DNA of 64,000 bases from positions 383,514-447,513 of the forward strand of contig NZ_PJIL01000002.1 in NCBI RefSeq assembly GCF_002929335.1, read 5' to 3'. The position numbers and the translations under genes were made by a program. Of this stretch, positions 8,739-17,427 are shown piece after piece (position 1 is the first letter of the stretch; each line of letters opens with the position of its first letter). The stretch comes from Arthrobacter sp. Y81 (GTDB taxonomy: Bacteria; Actinomycetota; Actinomycetes; Actinomycetales; Micrococcaceae). The notes beneath the pieces were generated by a model, which was given only the letters and a program-made list of their open reading frames with translations, made no database searches and had not been told where the DNA came from.

Positions 8739-10226
8739 TTAGTAGCGGTAGTGGTCCGGCTTGTACGGACCGGCGACGTCCAGGTCCAGGTACGAGGCCT
8801 GCTCCTTGGACAGTTCCGTCAGCTCGACGCCCAGCGCGTCCAGGTGCAGCCTGGCAACCTTCTCGTCAAGGATCTTCGGTAGTACGTAGACCTGCTTCTC
8901 GTACTCCCGCTCACCCTCGGGCTGGTCCCGCTTGGTGAACAGTTCAATCTGCGCAATCGTCTGGTTCGCGAAGGAGTTGCTCATCACGAAGGACGGGTGG
9001 CCGGTGGCGTTGCCCAGGTTCAGGAGGCGGCCTTCCGAGAGGACGATGATGGAGCGACTGCCCTTTCCCGTGTCGGGGTCTGCATCAAAAACCCATTCGT
9101 GCACCTGCGGTTTGATTTCCACCTTCTTGATGCCCGGAATCCGTGCCAGCCCGGCCATGTCGATTTCGTTGTCGAAGTGGCCGATGTTGCCCACGATTGC
9201 CTTGTCGCGCATGCCGGCCATGTGCTCGGCCATGATGACGTCTTTGTTCCCGGTGGTGGTGATGAAGATGTGGCCCTCGCTGAGGACGCTCTCCAGCGTC
9301 GCTACCTGGTAGCCGTCCATGGCCGCCTGCAGCGCGCAGATCGGATCGATTTCCGTGACAATCACGCGGGAGCCCTGCCCGCGGAAGGCTTCCGCCGCGC
9401 CCTTGCCCACATCGCCATAACCGCAGACGACGGCGACCTTGCCGCCCATCAGGACGTCCGTGGCGCGGTTGATGCCGTCCGGCAGCGAGTGGCGGATGCC
9501 GTACTTGTTGTCGAACTTGCTCTTGGTCACCGAATCGTTGACGTTGATCGCCGGGAAGAGCAGCTTGCCCTGCTCAGCCAACTGGTAGAGGCGGTGCACG
9601 CCGGTGGTGGTCTCTTCCGTGACACCGAGCAGGCGGGAGCCGATGCGGGTCCACTTCTGCGGGTCCTGGGCGAGGGAGGCCGTCAGCACGTCAAGGAAGA
9701 CGCGGCCCTCGTCGGACTCGTCCGCCGCTGCGGCCGGCACGGATCCGAGGGCTTCGAACTCGACGCCCTTGTGCACCAGCATGGTGGCGTCGCCGCCATC
9801 GTCGAGGATCATGTTCGGGCCAAGGTCCGGGTTGCTGTCCGCGCCGGGCCAGGTGAGGATCTGTTCGGCGGTCCACCAGTATTCCTCGAGGGTCTCGCCC
9901 TTCCAAGCGAACACGGGAACACCCTGCGGGTCCTCAACCGTGCCCTTGCCCACCACAACGGCGGCTGCGGCTTCGTCCTGGGTGGAGAAGATGTTGCAGG
10001 AAGCCCAGCGGACCTCGGCGCCCAACGCGGTGAGGGTTTCGATCAGCACGGCGGTCTGGACCGTCATGTGGAGGGATCCGGCAATCCGGGCGCCCTTGAG
10101 CGGCTGGCTGGCACCGAACTCTTCGCGCAGGGACATGAGGCCGGGCATCTCGTGTTCCGCAAGGCGGATCTGGTGGCGGCCGGCCTCGGCCAGGGAGATG
10201 TCGGCAACCTTGTAGTCGAAAGTCAT
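8739..10226 (-). CDS. ahcY: Adenosylhomocysteinase (S-adenosylhomocysteine hydrolase)
   Basis: 495 residues, the usual size of the actinobacterial enzyme. It reversibly hydrolyses S-adenosylhomocysteine to adenosine and homocysteine in the cytosol, relieving product inhibition of methyltransferases. Visible landmarks: N-terminal [21 protein letters not shown], the substrate-domain [16 protein letters not shown] (catalytic Lys/Asp region), the NAD-binding [16 protein letters not shown], and the C-terminal KPDHYRY tail whose Lys and Tyr contact NAD of the neighbouring subunit in known structures. AAGGA lies 6 nt before the ATG. The product recalls Rv3248c of M. tuberculosis, also near DUF3499 and whiB2. 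I looked for an SAH riboswitch upstream and saw no convincing one. Confidence 0.97.
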   Translation of the reverse strand: MTFDYKVADISLAEAGRHQIRLAEHEMPGLMSLREEFGASQPLKGARIAGSLHMTVQTAVLIETLTALGAEVRWASCNIFSTQDEAAAAVVVGKGTVEDPQGVPVFAWKGETLEEYWWTAEQILTWPGADSNPDLGPNMILDDGGDATMLVHKGVEFEALGSVPAAAADESDEGRVFLDVLTASLAQDPQKWTRIGSRLLGVTEETTTGVHRLYQLAEQGKLLFPAINVNDSVTKSKFDNKYGIRHSLPDGINRATDVLMGGKVAVVCGYGDVGKGAAEAFRGQGSRVIVTEIDPICALQAAMDGYQVATLESVLSEGHIFITTTGNKDVIMAEHMAGMRDKAIVGNIGHFDNEIDMAGLARIPGIKKVEIKPQVHEWVFDADPDTGKGSRSIIVLSEGRLLNLGNATGHPSFVMSNSFANQTIAQIELFTKRDQPEGEREYEKQVYVLPKILDEKVARLHLDALGVELTELSKEQASYLDLDVAGPYKPDHYRY

Positions 10227-10339
10227 GTGAGTCCTTGTGTTGTATCCGGGGAGATTCTGGAACGGAGGGATGACGCGGCCCTTCGGCGAACTATGGGAAG
10301 TTCGGTGCCGGGCGGGCGCGCGATGGGCCGGCCGGTCAG

Positions 10340-10621
10340 TTATTCGGCGCTGGCGGGGCCCGCCGCGGCGGAACTGGAGGATGCGGAACCGGACGCGGCG
10401 GAAGCGCGCCCGCCGTCGTGCTGGTCCGAAGATGCGGCGGTGGCGGCGGAAAGCAGTTCCGGCGGCAGGAGCAGCGGGATGCCGTCCTCGATGGCATAGC
10501 GCAGCTTTTCCCCGGACTCACCGGCGGCGGTCGAGACGAGTTCATCGCCTTCCTGGACCAGCGTGGAGCCGGTAACGGGGCAACGCAGGACAGACAACAG
10601 GTCAGGACTGATCTTTGGCAT
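10340..10621 (-). CDS. Trm112-like (UPF0434) small protein
   Basis: About 93 residues starting at the ATG at 10621 ([19 protein letters not shown]); a longer in-frame start exists at 10657 but lacks family similarity. The N-terminal 60 residues match the Trm112 fold: [12 protein letters not shown], then [13 protein letters not shown]. Only one Cys of the usual zinc-binding set remains, which is common in bacterial members. The last ~30 residues are an Ala/Ser tail ([11 protein letters not shown]). Bacterial Trm112 proteins may partner methyltransferases, which would suit its position just upstream of ahcY (113 bp apart, same strand). The functional link is inference. Confidence 0.8.
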   Translation of the reverse strand: MPKISPDLLSVLRCPVTGSTLVQEGDELVSTAAGESGEKLRYAIEDGIPLLLPPELLSAATAASSDQHDGGRASAASGSASSSSAAAGPASAE

Positions 10622-10710
10622 AGTGGATGCTCCTGATGGGCGCCGCAGCAGGCGCACCGGTGGCCGATGGATTTGCAGCTTCCAGCGTACAAGCTTCCCG
10701 GCGGTGCCGC

Positions 10711-10748
10711 GCTTTAGGACGGACGCGCTTTAGGACGGACGCGGCTTA
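10711..10748. repeat. 16-bp tandem repeat over the DUF3499 stop codon
   Basis: Two identical 16-bp units (GCTTTAGGACGGACGC at 10711-10726 and 10727-10742) followed by a partial, diverged third copy (GGCTTAGGACGGTTCGC). The partial copy includes the TAA stop of the DUF3499 gene, read on the minus strand as CGTCCTAA. The stop region has therefore been duplicated twice into the 3' flank. Confidence 0.8.
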
Positions 10749-11135
10749 GGACGGTTCGCGGAGGATGCGCAGGTGTCCGCGCCGGGTGCCTTCCCCCACG
10801 GGAGGGGCCTCGAGCGCGGCGTGGGCGGACCGCTGGCCTGGAACCGTGTCCGCAGCGGACGGCCGCAGCGCCGCCTCCCGGACGGCGTTGGCGAGGGCCA
10901 AAAGGTCATCGGGGCCCGGCTGCGGCGGCGTTGCCGGCATGGCCAGGCGCAGGACTTCCCAGCCCCTCGGCACCGTCAGCGACCCGGCGTGCTGTTCGCA
11001 CAAATCGTAACAATGCGGTTCCGCGTACGTGGCCAGCGGACCCAGAACAGCCGTGGAGTCCGCATATACGTACGTCAAAGTTGCCACCGCTGACTTGCGG
11101 CAGGCCGATCTTGAACATTGACGAATAGCACCCAC
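10746..11135 (-). CDS. DUF3499 family protein
   Basis: 129 residues from a GTG at 11135 (VGAIRQCSRSACRKSAVATLTYVYADSTAVLG, shown in pieces: CSRSAC and YVYADSTAVLGPLATYAEP). The frame is open far upstream, but only this part resembles the family. GGGGAG lies upstream of the GTG. The family pattern is clear: an N-terminal CxxxxC, the core YVYADSTAVLGPLATYAEPH, then CYDLCEQHA, giving four cysteines likely to bind one zinc. The C-terminal half is variable. The product matches Rv3258c, which in M. tuberculosis lies beside Rv3259 and whiB2 as here. Molecular role unknown. Confidence 0.85.
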   Translation of the reverse strand: MGAIRQCSRSACRKSAVATLTYVYADSTAVLGPLATYAEPHCYDLCEQHAGSLTVPRGWEVLRLAMPATPPQPGPDDLLALANAVREAALRPSAADTVPGQRSAHAALEAPPVGEGTRRGHLRILREPS

Positions 11136-11267
11136 GACATCACAGACTACTCCCCGTTTAAGGCCCCGCCGTGCATTACGGTCCGTGGCGCCGCAGGCAG
11201 TCCCGATGGCCCGTGTGGCGTTTCGGGTTATGTCGCGTATTTCAGGCGGCGGGTTTAGAGTCAATGT

Positions 11268-11795
11268 ATGCAGCAATCGCACCACGTTCCGGGTTTTACG
11301 GTCCGGTTGGCTGACCCGGGAGCCGGCCAGCCGGCGGACAGCGCCACGCCCGCGGAAGCGGTCCGCGGGAAGAGCTTTCGAGAGCGCCGCAGGAACCGCC
11401 ATGGCCGTGGCCTGCGCGGCGAACTGATGCTGCCCACCCTGCCCGGATACCGCACCCGCTCGGACCGCTTCGACGAGATGGTCATGGACTCCGCCCAGCG
11501 TCTGCATGACATCTGGGGCAAGCCGCTGGACGGTGTCAGGTTTGCCGTTGACGAGATCCCGCAGGGCCTCGAACAGCTGGTTGCGGACCGGTCCCCCGCA
11601 CCCATGGGCCTGTATGAACCCGCCACCGCCGATGAAGGTCCGGTGATCACGCTCTACCGCCGGGTCATCGAGAACGCCTGCTCCGGCCGGGAGGAGCTCC
11701 AGGACCTGGTGCACGACGTCGTGGTGGAACGCACCGCCGAAATGCTGGGGGTCGCGCCGGAGACACTGGACCCCGTGTACCGACGCCGCTACTGA
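11268..11795 (+). CDS. Zincin-like metallopeptidase family protein with degenerate active site
   Basis: 175 residues resembling the 'metallopeptidase family protein' group (Rv3259-like). The N-terminal ~45 residues are basic (FRERRRNRHGRGLRGELMLPTLPGYRTRSDRFDEMV). The core has FAVDEIPQGL, then ITLYRRVIENAC and LVHDVVVERTAEMLGVAPETLDP. The last segment sits where bacterial relatives have HExxH, but here it reads HDVVVE, so the second metal-binding His is missing and the Glu is Asp. It is probably not an active protease. Divergent from DUF3499 across a 132-bp gap, and convergent with the DUF5719 gene. Confidence 0.75.
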   Translation: MQQSHHVPGFTVRLADPGAGQPADSATPAEAVRGKSFRERRRNRHGRGLRGELMLPTLPGYRTRSDRFDEMVMDSAQRLHDIWGKPLDGVRFAVDEIPQGLEQLVADRSPAPMGLYEPATADEGPVITLYRRVIENACSGREELQDLVHDVVVERTAEMLGVAPETLDPVYRRRY

Positions 11796-11802
11796 CCTTC
11801 CG

Positions 11803-13530
11803 CTAGTAGCCCAGTTTTACCGCGACCTGCTCCTGGCCAGCTGCGCCGGGGGCCACTGCCACCGTGGCGACGTCTGCGCGCCCTTCCTGCTCCAGCAGCA
11901 CCGCGCCGTAAGCGGCATCCCCGGATGCTGACACAACGTATCCGAGCACTGGCGCCCCGCCCACTTCGTCCGGCACCTTAACGAGCGCCGTTGTACCGCC
12001 GGCAAGGTCAGCGGTGGCGGCTGTACGGAGCTTGCCGTCGGCCGTGATCGGCGTATAGGTGATCTTGGCCCGGTCATCGGGAGCCCCCAGGACCAGGTAC
12101 CGCTCTCCGCTGCGCGGCACGGCGACCACATGCTGGCTGCCGAGCCTGGCTGACGACGGCGACCACGCGAAGTCCGTGGCGCTGTCCGACTTCAGCCCGC
12201 GGGTGACCCGGGCAGCAGCGGCAAACGAAACATCGGCGCTGGCTGCCACGGTGTACTGGCCGGCCGGGACACCGGCGAGGGAGACCTCGGTCACGGACCC
12301 GCCCTTGGCCGTGACCACGCCGCCGCCCGGCAGTGCCTTTTGGCCGTCGCGTCCATAGAGCTTGATTTCGACCACGGCATCGGCCGGACCGGGAACAGCA
12401 ATCTGCAGGGCCGCTGCGGCGTCGGCAAAACCCTGTTTGGCAGCGAGGGCCCTGGCGGAAGCCGGATCCTGGATGTCCACCCCGGATATCACCTGCCGGG
12501 ATGCCGGGGCCGCCCCGGGCACAATGAAGTCCACGCCGCCCGGAGTGAGTCCACGAAGGGTGCTTTGCTGGACGACGGCGGTGACCGGCCCTCCGGCGCT
12601 GCGTGCGTGGATACTCAGCTTCTCCTGGTCCGGAACCAGCCCGGCCAGCACGATTGAACGGGTAGTCCCCGGTGCGACCAGGAGCCCCCTGCTGCCGGGC
12701 GCCTGGATCTGGCCCTGGGCGCCGTACAGGTCCAGGCTGACGGTGGCCGGGGTGCTGGAGGCGTTGCTGAGGTTCAGTACCGCGGTCCGGCCCAGCACAG
12801 TGTTCGCCCCGACCAGCCACAGATCGTTGGCCGGCTGCTGGCAGCCTGCGGCGGCCGAGCCCTGGAGGTCGCCGTCGGTGGCGGTGTAGCTCATGACGGC
12901 TCCGGCCGTGGCCTGCTGGTTACCCACGGCGTCCGCGCTCAGGACACTGACGGAGTCCACTGCCCGTTGGGACACGACGCCTGCCAGCAGCGGGGCAGGC
13001 CCGGCCGCGGCGGTGGGCGTGCCGGGGTCCTTGGCGATTTCGGTAAGGGCGGTGCCGTTCAGCTCGGCCAGCCTGCTACCGGGCAGCACACCGGTATTGG
13101 TGCTCAGCACGGCGGCGTCGACCAAACTCCTGGCTGTGGCCGACTCCGGGCTGAACTGCGGGTCCGTGCCCACGGGAGTGCCTTCCAAAAGCCGGGCCGG
13201 GCCGGGGCAGATCCCCACATTGCTTCCCGCGGGGACCGCCGCCAGCGGAGCTTCGAGCTTGCGGCTGCCGGCGCTTTGCGGTGCCATCGACGCCGCCGCC
13301 ACCAGGCTTCCCGCGGCGGCCACGATCACCACTGCGGAGGCGAGTCCTGCAACCGTTCCGCGGACGGAATTTCCGCGTCCCGTGAGCCGCTTCAGGCGGG
13401 CGGCCGCCGGAGCGGGCACCGCTTCGTTGTCCGCTGCGTGAGAGCCGTCCGCCGGGACGTCGGCACCCGCCGCGGCGGTCACGCCGTCCCGGCTTGCTTC
13501 CGGTACGCCGTCGTTCTCGTCCTTATGCAT
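11803..13530 (-). CDS. DUF5719 family exported protein
   Basis: 575 residues: an acidic cytoplasmic N-terminus, one membrane helix around residues 60-82 (GTVAGLASAVVIVAAAGSLVAA), then an Ala/Val/Gly-rich extracytoplasmic part with repeated beta-sandwich-like strands (for example NLSNASSTPATVSLDLYGAQG). It is the usual partner of the large membrane glycosyltransferase encoded just upstream: the ATG at 13530 overlaps that gene's stop by 8 bp, so the two are translationally coupled. This suggests a joint cell-surface glycan function; no enzymatic motif is visible. Confidence 0.8.
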   Translation of the reverse strand: MHKDENDGVPEASRDGVTAAAGADVPADGSHAADNEAVPAPAAARLKRLTGRGNSVRGTVAGLASAVVIVAAAGSLVAAASMAPQSAGSRKLEAPLAAVPAGSNVGICPGPARLLEGTPVGTDPQFSPESATARSLVDAAVLSTNTGVLPGSRLAELNGTALTEIAKDPGTPTAAAGPAPLLAGVVSQRAVDSVSVLSADAVGNQQATAGAVMSYTATDGDLQGSAAAGCQQPANDLWLVGANTVLGRTAVLNLSNASSTPATVSLDLYGAQGQIQAPGSRGLLVAPGTTRSIVLAGLVPDQEKLSIHARSAGGPVTAVVQQSTLRGLTPGGVDFIVPGAAPASRQVISGVDIQDPASARALAAKQGFADAAAALQIAVPGPADAVVEIKLYGRDGQKALPGGGVVTAKGGSVTEVSLAGVPAGQYTVAASADVSFAAAARVTRGLKSDSATDFAWSPSSARLGSQHVVAVPRSGERYLVLGAPDDRAKITYTPITADGKLRTAATADLAGGTTALVKVPDEVGGAPVLGYVVSASGDAAYGAVLLEQEGRADVATVAVAPGAAGQEQVAVKLGY

Positions 13531-16500
13531 GCTGATGTTCCTTACGCAGGGAGCCTTCGTCCCGGGAGAGGCCGGTGTTCGGCCGGCGGGCAGGCATGGG
13601 GACGGCCAGCAGTACCGTCAGGCCGATGACCACGGCCTGGATGACGGCGGTCCACACCGCCCACTGGTTTTCGTAGCGGATGGTGAGCTGGCCGGCCTGG
13701 GCGGGGAGCGTGAATGCCTGGGACCAGCCGGACGTGGTGGACGTCAGGCGGCGGCCATCCATCCACGCGGACCATCCCGGATCTGCGCGTTCGGCGAGGA
13801 CCACGAGCCGGCCTTCCGGTCCTTCCGGGACAGCGGCGTCAACGGTTTCCAGGCCGGACGGGACGAGCCCGATCGCGGCGCCGGAGCCGTCAACGATGCG
13901 TACCCGGTGGGCAACGTCCGCGGCGTCGATGACCGGCTGGTTCAGCGGGCTGATCCGCCAGAGCCAGCCGACGTTGGTCTGCCCAACAGCCACCAGTCCG
14001 GGCACGGCGTCCATCCGGCTCGCGGTCAGCTGCGCAGCGGTGTCCGAGGCCCGGAGGACAACGAATCCGGCTCCGAGGCGTTCCAGTTCCGGACGCGGGT
14101 CAACGCCCTGGCCGGCGACCACTGTGGCCACGACACTGCGCAGGGCTGCCGTGACGGCGTCGTCATCCCTGACGGTTTCCGCGCCGGGGTCGCCCATGAT
14201 GTTGCGGGCGGCCGCGATGGTGGACAGGCCGTCCAGGGTGGTGCCGGCGCCCCTCACGATGGAGGCATTAAAGGTGCCGTCCTCCACCGTGTCGATAACC
14301 AGCGTCCTTGCCTGCTCCGGCCCCTGGCCGCGGTCGATGGCCGTGGCGGGAAGAGTGCGGGCGGCCGTGGGAACGATCTGCCGGGGGGTTCCCAACGGTG
14401 AGGTTCCCGCCGCTGCAGGCGCAGCCCCGGATGCTGACTGCAAAATGTTCTGCGCGGCCCAGGCAGTCAGGCCGGCCACGGGTCCGGCGAGGAGCAGCAC
14501 CATGGCCAGGACGGAGACTGACTTAAGGGCGATCCTTCGGGCGGTCGGGGCGGCGGCCGGCTGCTCAGCGAAGCAGAGCAGCCCGTCGGCCCCGATCAGG
14601 GCGGCGCCCAACAGCGCGAATCCGGCCGCGGACACGGCAGGTCCCGTGAAAGGCGTGACGAGCATGTCGGCGCTGGCGCCGGTGGCGACGTGGCCGGCGA
14701 GCCAGGATCCGGCGAGGATGATCAGTCCTGCTACCCACAAGGCGCGGGCAACGCGGGTGCGCTTGCCCGGGACAAAGAGCGCCGCCGTCGCGAGGGCCAG
14801 GACCGGGGCCCCGACCAGCAGGGCCAGGAGCAGGGCCCACGGGACGGCGGACCCGTCGAACATCGGAAGGCCGGCCAGGCCGCCGTCGGTATCGAAATGG
14901 AGCGGCTGTCCCAGAATCTGCTGCCACAACGGCGCGCCATCAAAACCGAGCGGCACGCCGGGGTCTGCCAGCAGCGCCCGGGGACGGTCAAGCACGGAAA
15001 CACCGAACGGAACAAAAAGTGCGGCGCTGGGAAACAGCGCCCACCATACGGTGCGGCCGCGCCTGCCCAGGAAGATTCCGGCCAGGACAACCACGAGGGC
15101 GGACGGAAGCAGCAGCGACGGTGCCGCTGCTGCCACAACGGCAAGGGCCAGGCCCGCCGCCGCAGCGGCCGTCCAGGACGGTGTCCCGTTGACACCCGGC
15201 TTGGTGGGAGGCTTTTCCGTGAACCGCCGGTCCCCTGCTTCGGGAACGGCAAAGCGTCCCTGACCGCGGGCGGTACCGGTGGCACGCAGCAGCGCCAGTA
15301 CCAGCAGCGGCATCATGATGTGTGCAACGAGTGCTCCCAGTCGCCCCTGGTTCAGTGCGATCTGCAGGGCGGGCGCGCCGCCCCACACGAGGGCTGCCAC
15401 GAGGCGGAACCGCCGGCGCGTGGTCACGCCGCCGGCGGCGAACCACGCAGCGAGGCCGGAGAGCGGCATGGCGAGCAGCAGAAGCCAGGCCAGGGCGCTG
15501 TTCGCGTCGCCTCCGCCGGCAAGGCCGAGGATCCACAGGAGGAAAGCGAAAGGGTCGCCGTGGCCGGGCAGTCCGGCGCCCAGCCCGATCCACCAGCCGG
15601 TGGCGTGGTGCCAGATGTCCGAGACCTTTGAGGAGAGCGGAATCAGCGCTCCGCCGGAGACGGCTTCGGCGCGGAAGAATCCGGAGAGCCCAATCAGCGA
15701 GGCCGCCGCCGTCAGGAACACGGTGAGCAGGGCACCGCTGCCCACCCAGCCGCGGTCGGAGGTGGTCAGTGCGGCGAAATCGTCCGTGGAGTCACCGCTC
15801 GGCTGTTCGGCCAGCGGATCGGTCCTGGCGGCGTCCTCGGCCGAGTCGTCGGCGCCCAGGGCTTCTATGAGGGAACGACGGTGCGCCCAGACCTCACGCC
15901 GCGGGGTCTGGAGTCCTTTGATGACAGAGCGGCGGATCTTGCGGGTCCGTGCAGCCTCCCGGCGTCCGCGGATCACGGCACCGGGCCGGCCCAGTGCCAC
16001 GAACGTCGCCACGAGCTGGGAGAATCCGTGGCCGGGGTCCTTGACGGCAATGCTCAGGACGAGCTTGAAGAGGCTCCCGAGCAGCGCTCCCGCCGCGTGC
16101 AGCGGCACCTTCCACCACACGGCGTGCTTGAGGCGCAGGTGAACCTGGGCTTTGCGGGCGGCGCTGGCGCTCCCCAGCGCATGCGGCCGGTGCGAAACGT
16201 GGAACATCCGTGCGGTCGGCACCACCACCACGCGGTGTCCGGCCAGCCGGTTGCGCCAGCAGAAGTCGACGTCGTCCCCGGTGCCGGGCAGTCCGGGGTC
16301 AAAGCCGCCCAGTTCTTCCCAGACGTCCCGGCGCACCAGCATGCCGGCGGAGTTGACCGCAAAGGTATCGCTGCGGCCGTCGTACTGCCCCTGGTCAAGT
16401 TCGTCCGCCTCGATAAGGGTCAGCCGCTCAGCCCAACGGCTGGTGGAAAGCCCGACGTCGATCAGGCGGCGCCTGGCGTTCCAGTCCAGTTGCTTGCAGC

Positions 16501-16936
16501 CTGCCACTGTCACTGACGGTGCCCGCTCCACGGCATAGAGCAGTTCGGCGAGGGCCTCCGGGGCGGGTGCTGCATCGTCGTGCAGCAGCCAGACCCACTC
16601 CGTGTCGGCCCCGGGCCGGTCAGGATCCCAGGGGTCCAGGGCGGCCAGGCCGGCCTTGACCGCGTCCCCCATCCCGCTCCTCCCCTGCTGGAAGGTGGTG
16701 ACATTGGCTTCGCCGAACGCGTCGTCAAGTAGAGCCACGGAATTGTCCCGCGAGCCGGTATCGACGCCAATAAAAGCGTCCACCGGACGGGTCTGCTCCG
16801 ACAAAGCCGCCAGGGTCATGGGGAGATAGTCACCGCCGTTGTGGGCGACCACAACGGCGGTGACATGTACTACTTGAAGAATTAGACTGCCCGCTTCCTC
16901 AGCCGACGGCGCTCGCGCTCGGAGAGGCCTCCCCAA
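13523..16936 (-). CDS. Large membrane-embedded family 2 glycosyltransferase
   Basis: About 1137 residues. The N-terminal ~240 form a GT-A domain: HVTAVVVAHNGGDYLPMTL, GVDTGSRDNSVALLD, the metal-binding LLHDDAAPAPEAL, and ADELDQ...GFDPGLPGTGDDVDFCWR. A helix near 275 follows, then from ~385 to ~850 some 12 hydrophobic segments, then an extracytoplasmic region and a last helix near 1100. This should use a nucleotide sugar and build a surface glycan. Start uncertain: the only in-frame start before the first beta strand is the TTG at 16936, which overlaps whiB by 55 bp and lacks a ribosome-binding site; the codons just before HVTAVVV are GTA GTA. The downstream DUF5719 gene overlaps its stop. Confidence 0.85.
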   Translation of the reverse strand: MGRPLRARAPSAEEAGSLILQVVHVTAVVVAHNGGDYLPMTLAALSEQTRPVDAFIGVDTGSRDNSVALLDDAFGEANVTTFQQGRSGMGDAVKAGLAALDPWDPDRPGADTEWVWLLHDDAAPAPEALAELLYAVERAPSVTVAGCKQLDWNARRRLIDVGLSTSRWAERLTLIEADELDQGQYDGRSDTFAVNSAGMLVRRDVWEELGGFDPGLPGTGDDVDFCWRNRLAGHRVVVVPTARMFHVSHRPHALGSASAARKAQVHLRLKHAVWWKVPLHAAGALLGSLFKLVLSIAVKDPGHGFSQLVATFVALGRPGAVIRGRREAARTRKIRRSVIKGLQTPRREVWAHRRSLIEALGADDSAEDAARTDPLAEQPSGDSTDDFAALTTSDRGWVGSGALLTVFLTAAASLIGLSGFFRAEAVSGGALIPLSSKVSDIWHHATGWWIGLGAGLPGHGDPFAFLLWILGLAGGGDANSALAWLLLLAMPLSGLAAWFAAGGVTTRRRFRLVAALVWGGAPALQIALNQGRLGALVAHIMMPLLVLALLRATGTARGQGRFAVPEAGDRRFTEKPPTKPGVNGTPSWTAAAAAGLALAVVAAAAPSLLLPSALVVVLAGIFLGRRGRTVWWALFPSAALFVPFGVSVLDRPRALLADPGVPLGFDGAPLWQQILGQPLHFDTDGGLAGLPMFDGSAVPWALLLALLVGAPVLALATAALFVPGKRTRVARALWVAGLIILAGSWLAGHVATGASADMLVTPFTGPAVSAAGFALLGAALIGADGLLCFAEQPAAAPTARRIALKSVSVLAMVLLLAGPVAGLTAWAAQNILQSASGAAPAAAGTSPLGTPRQIVPTAARTLPATAIDRGQGPEQARTLVIDTVEDGTFNASIVRGAGTTLDGLSTIAAARNIMGDPGAETVRDDDAVTAALRSVVATVVAGQGVDPRPELERLGAGFVVLRASDTAAQLTASRMDAVPGLVAVGQTNVGWLWRISPLNQPVIDAADVAHRVRIVDGSGAAIGLVPSGLETVDAAVPEGPEGRLVVLAERADPGWSAWMDGRRLTSTTSGWSQAFTLPAQAGQLTIRYENQWAVWTAVIQAVVIGLTVLLAVPMPARRPNTGLSRDEGSLRKEHQHA

Positions 16937-17427
16937 ATGCCAAAGCGTTCGTCATTCGACAGCGCGTATTCCAGGCACTGTGAGCGAACGTTGCAGGCGC
17001 CGCAGACCTTCTTGGCGTCACGGGTGGAGCCCCCCTTTTCGGGGAAAAAAGCCTCCGGATCAGTCTGGGCGCACAGTGCGTCCGTCTGCCATCCAAGTTC
17101 GCCTTCGTCGTCGAAGTCCTGTTGGAAGGGAAGGCCGATCCAGACCGGCTGCGCGGTGGTTTCCGAATGAAGGGTCTGCAGTTCCATCGGAGGATCATGC
17201 AGATCATTGTCCTGGTCCGGGTTGCCAGCCAGCAGCGCCTCATGCGCTGCCAGGAAGGCCGTGGCCTGGTCCTGCAGTGAATCGTTGGTGCTTTGGTTGT
17301 ACCGCTCGGCAGCATCCGGATCGGCCGGATCTACATACCAATCGCTTGGCACGCCCCGCGAACGGTACTTTGCCGACGCCTGACCGGCGACGACGGCATC
17401 TTCATGGATACGCTCAACTTGCCCCAT
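16882..17427 (-). CDS. whiB: WhiB-family iron-sulfur transcription factor (WhiB2/WhmD type)
   Basis: 181 residues, longer than most WhiB proteins owing to an acidic N-terminus of ~110 residues. The C-terminal domain has four cysteines for a [4Fe-4S] cluster (DALCAQTDPEAFFP, then VCGACNVRSQC), the GIWGG turn and a basic tail SERERRRLRKRAV for sigma-factor and DNA contact. This spacing and the EKGGSTRDAKKVC segment are those of WhiB/WhiB2, a regulator of septation and development in Streptomyces and mycobacteria. The M. tuberculosis counterpart Rv3260c also neighbours the zincin-like and DUF3499 genes. The upstream promoter carries a palindrome. Confidence 0.93.
   Translation of the reverse strand: MGQVERIHEDAVVAGQASAKYRSRGVPSDWYVDPADPDAAERYNQSTNDSLQDQATAFLAAHEALLAGNPDQDNDLHDPPMELQTLHSETTAQPVWIGLPFQQDFDDEGELGWQTDALCAQTDPEAFFPEKGGSTRDAKKVCGACNVRSQCLEYALSNDERFGIWGGLSERERRRLRKRAV

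Noticed and set aside
10227..10339. SAH riboswitch before ahcY
   Set aside because: The conserved core could not be found by eye in this stretch; a covariance-model search would be decisive.
8997..10499. 500-codon plus-strand ORF opposite ahcY
   Set aside because: It is fully antisense to a strong ahcY match, has no family similarity, and is a result of high-GC third positions.
11136..11714. Upstream half of the long frame containing DUF3499
   Set aside because: It is antisense to the zincin-like gene and lacks similarity; DUF3499 starts at the GTG at 11135.
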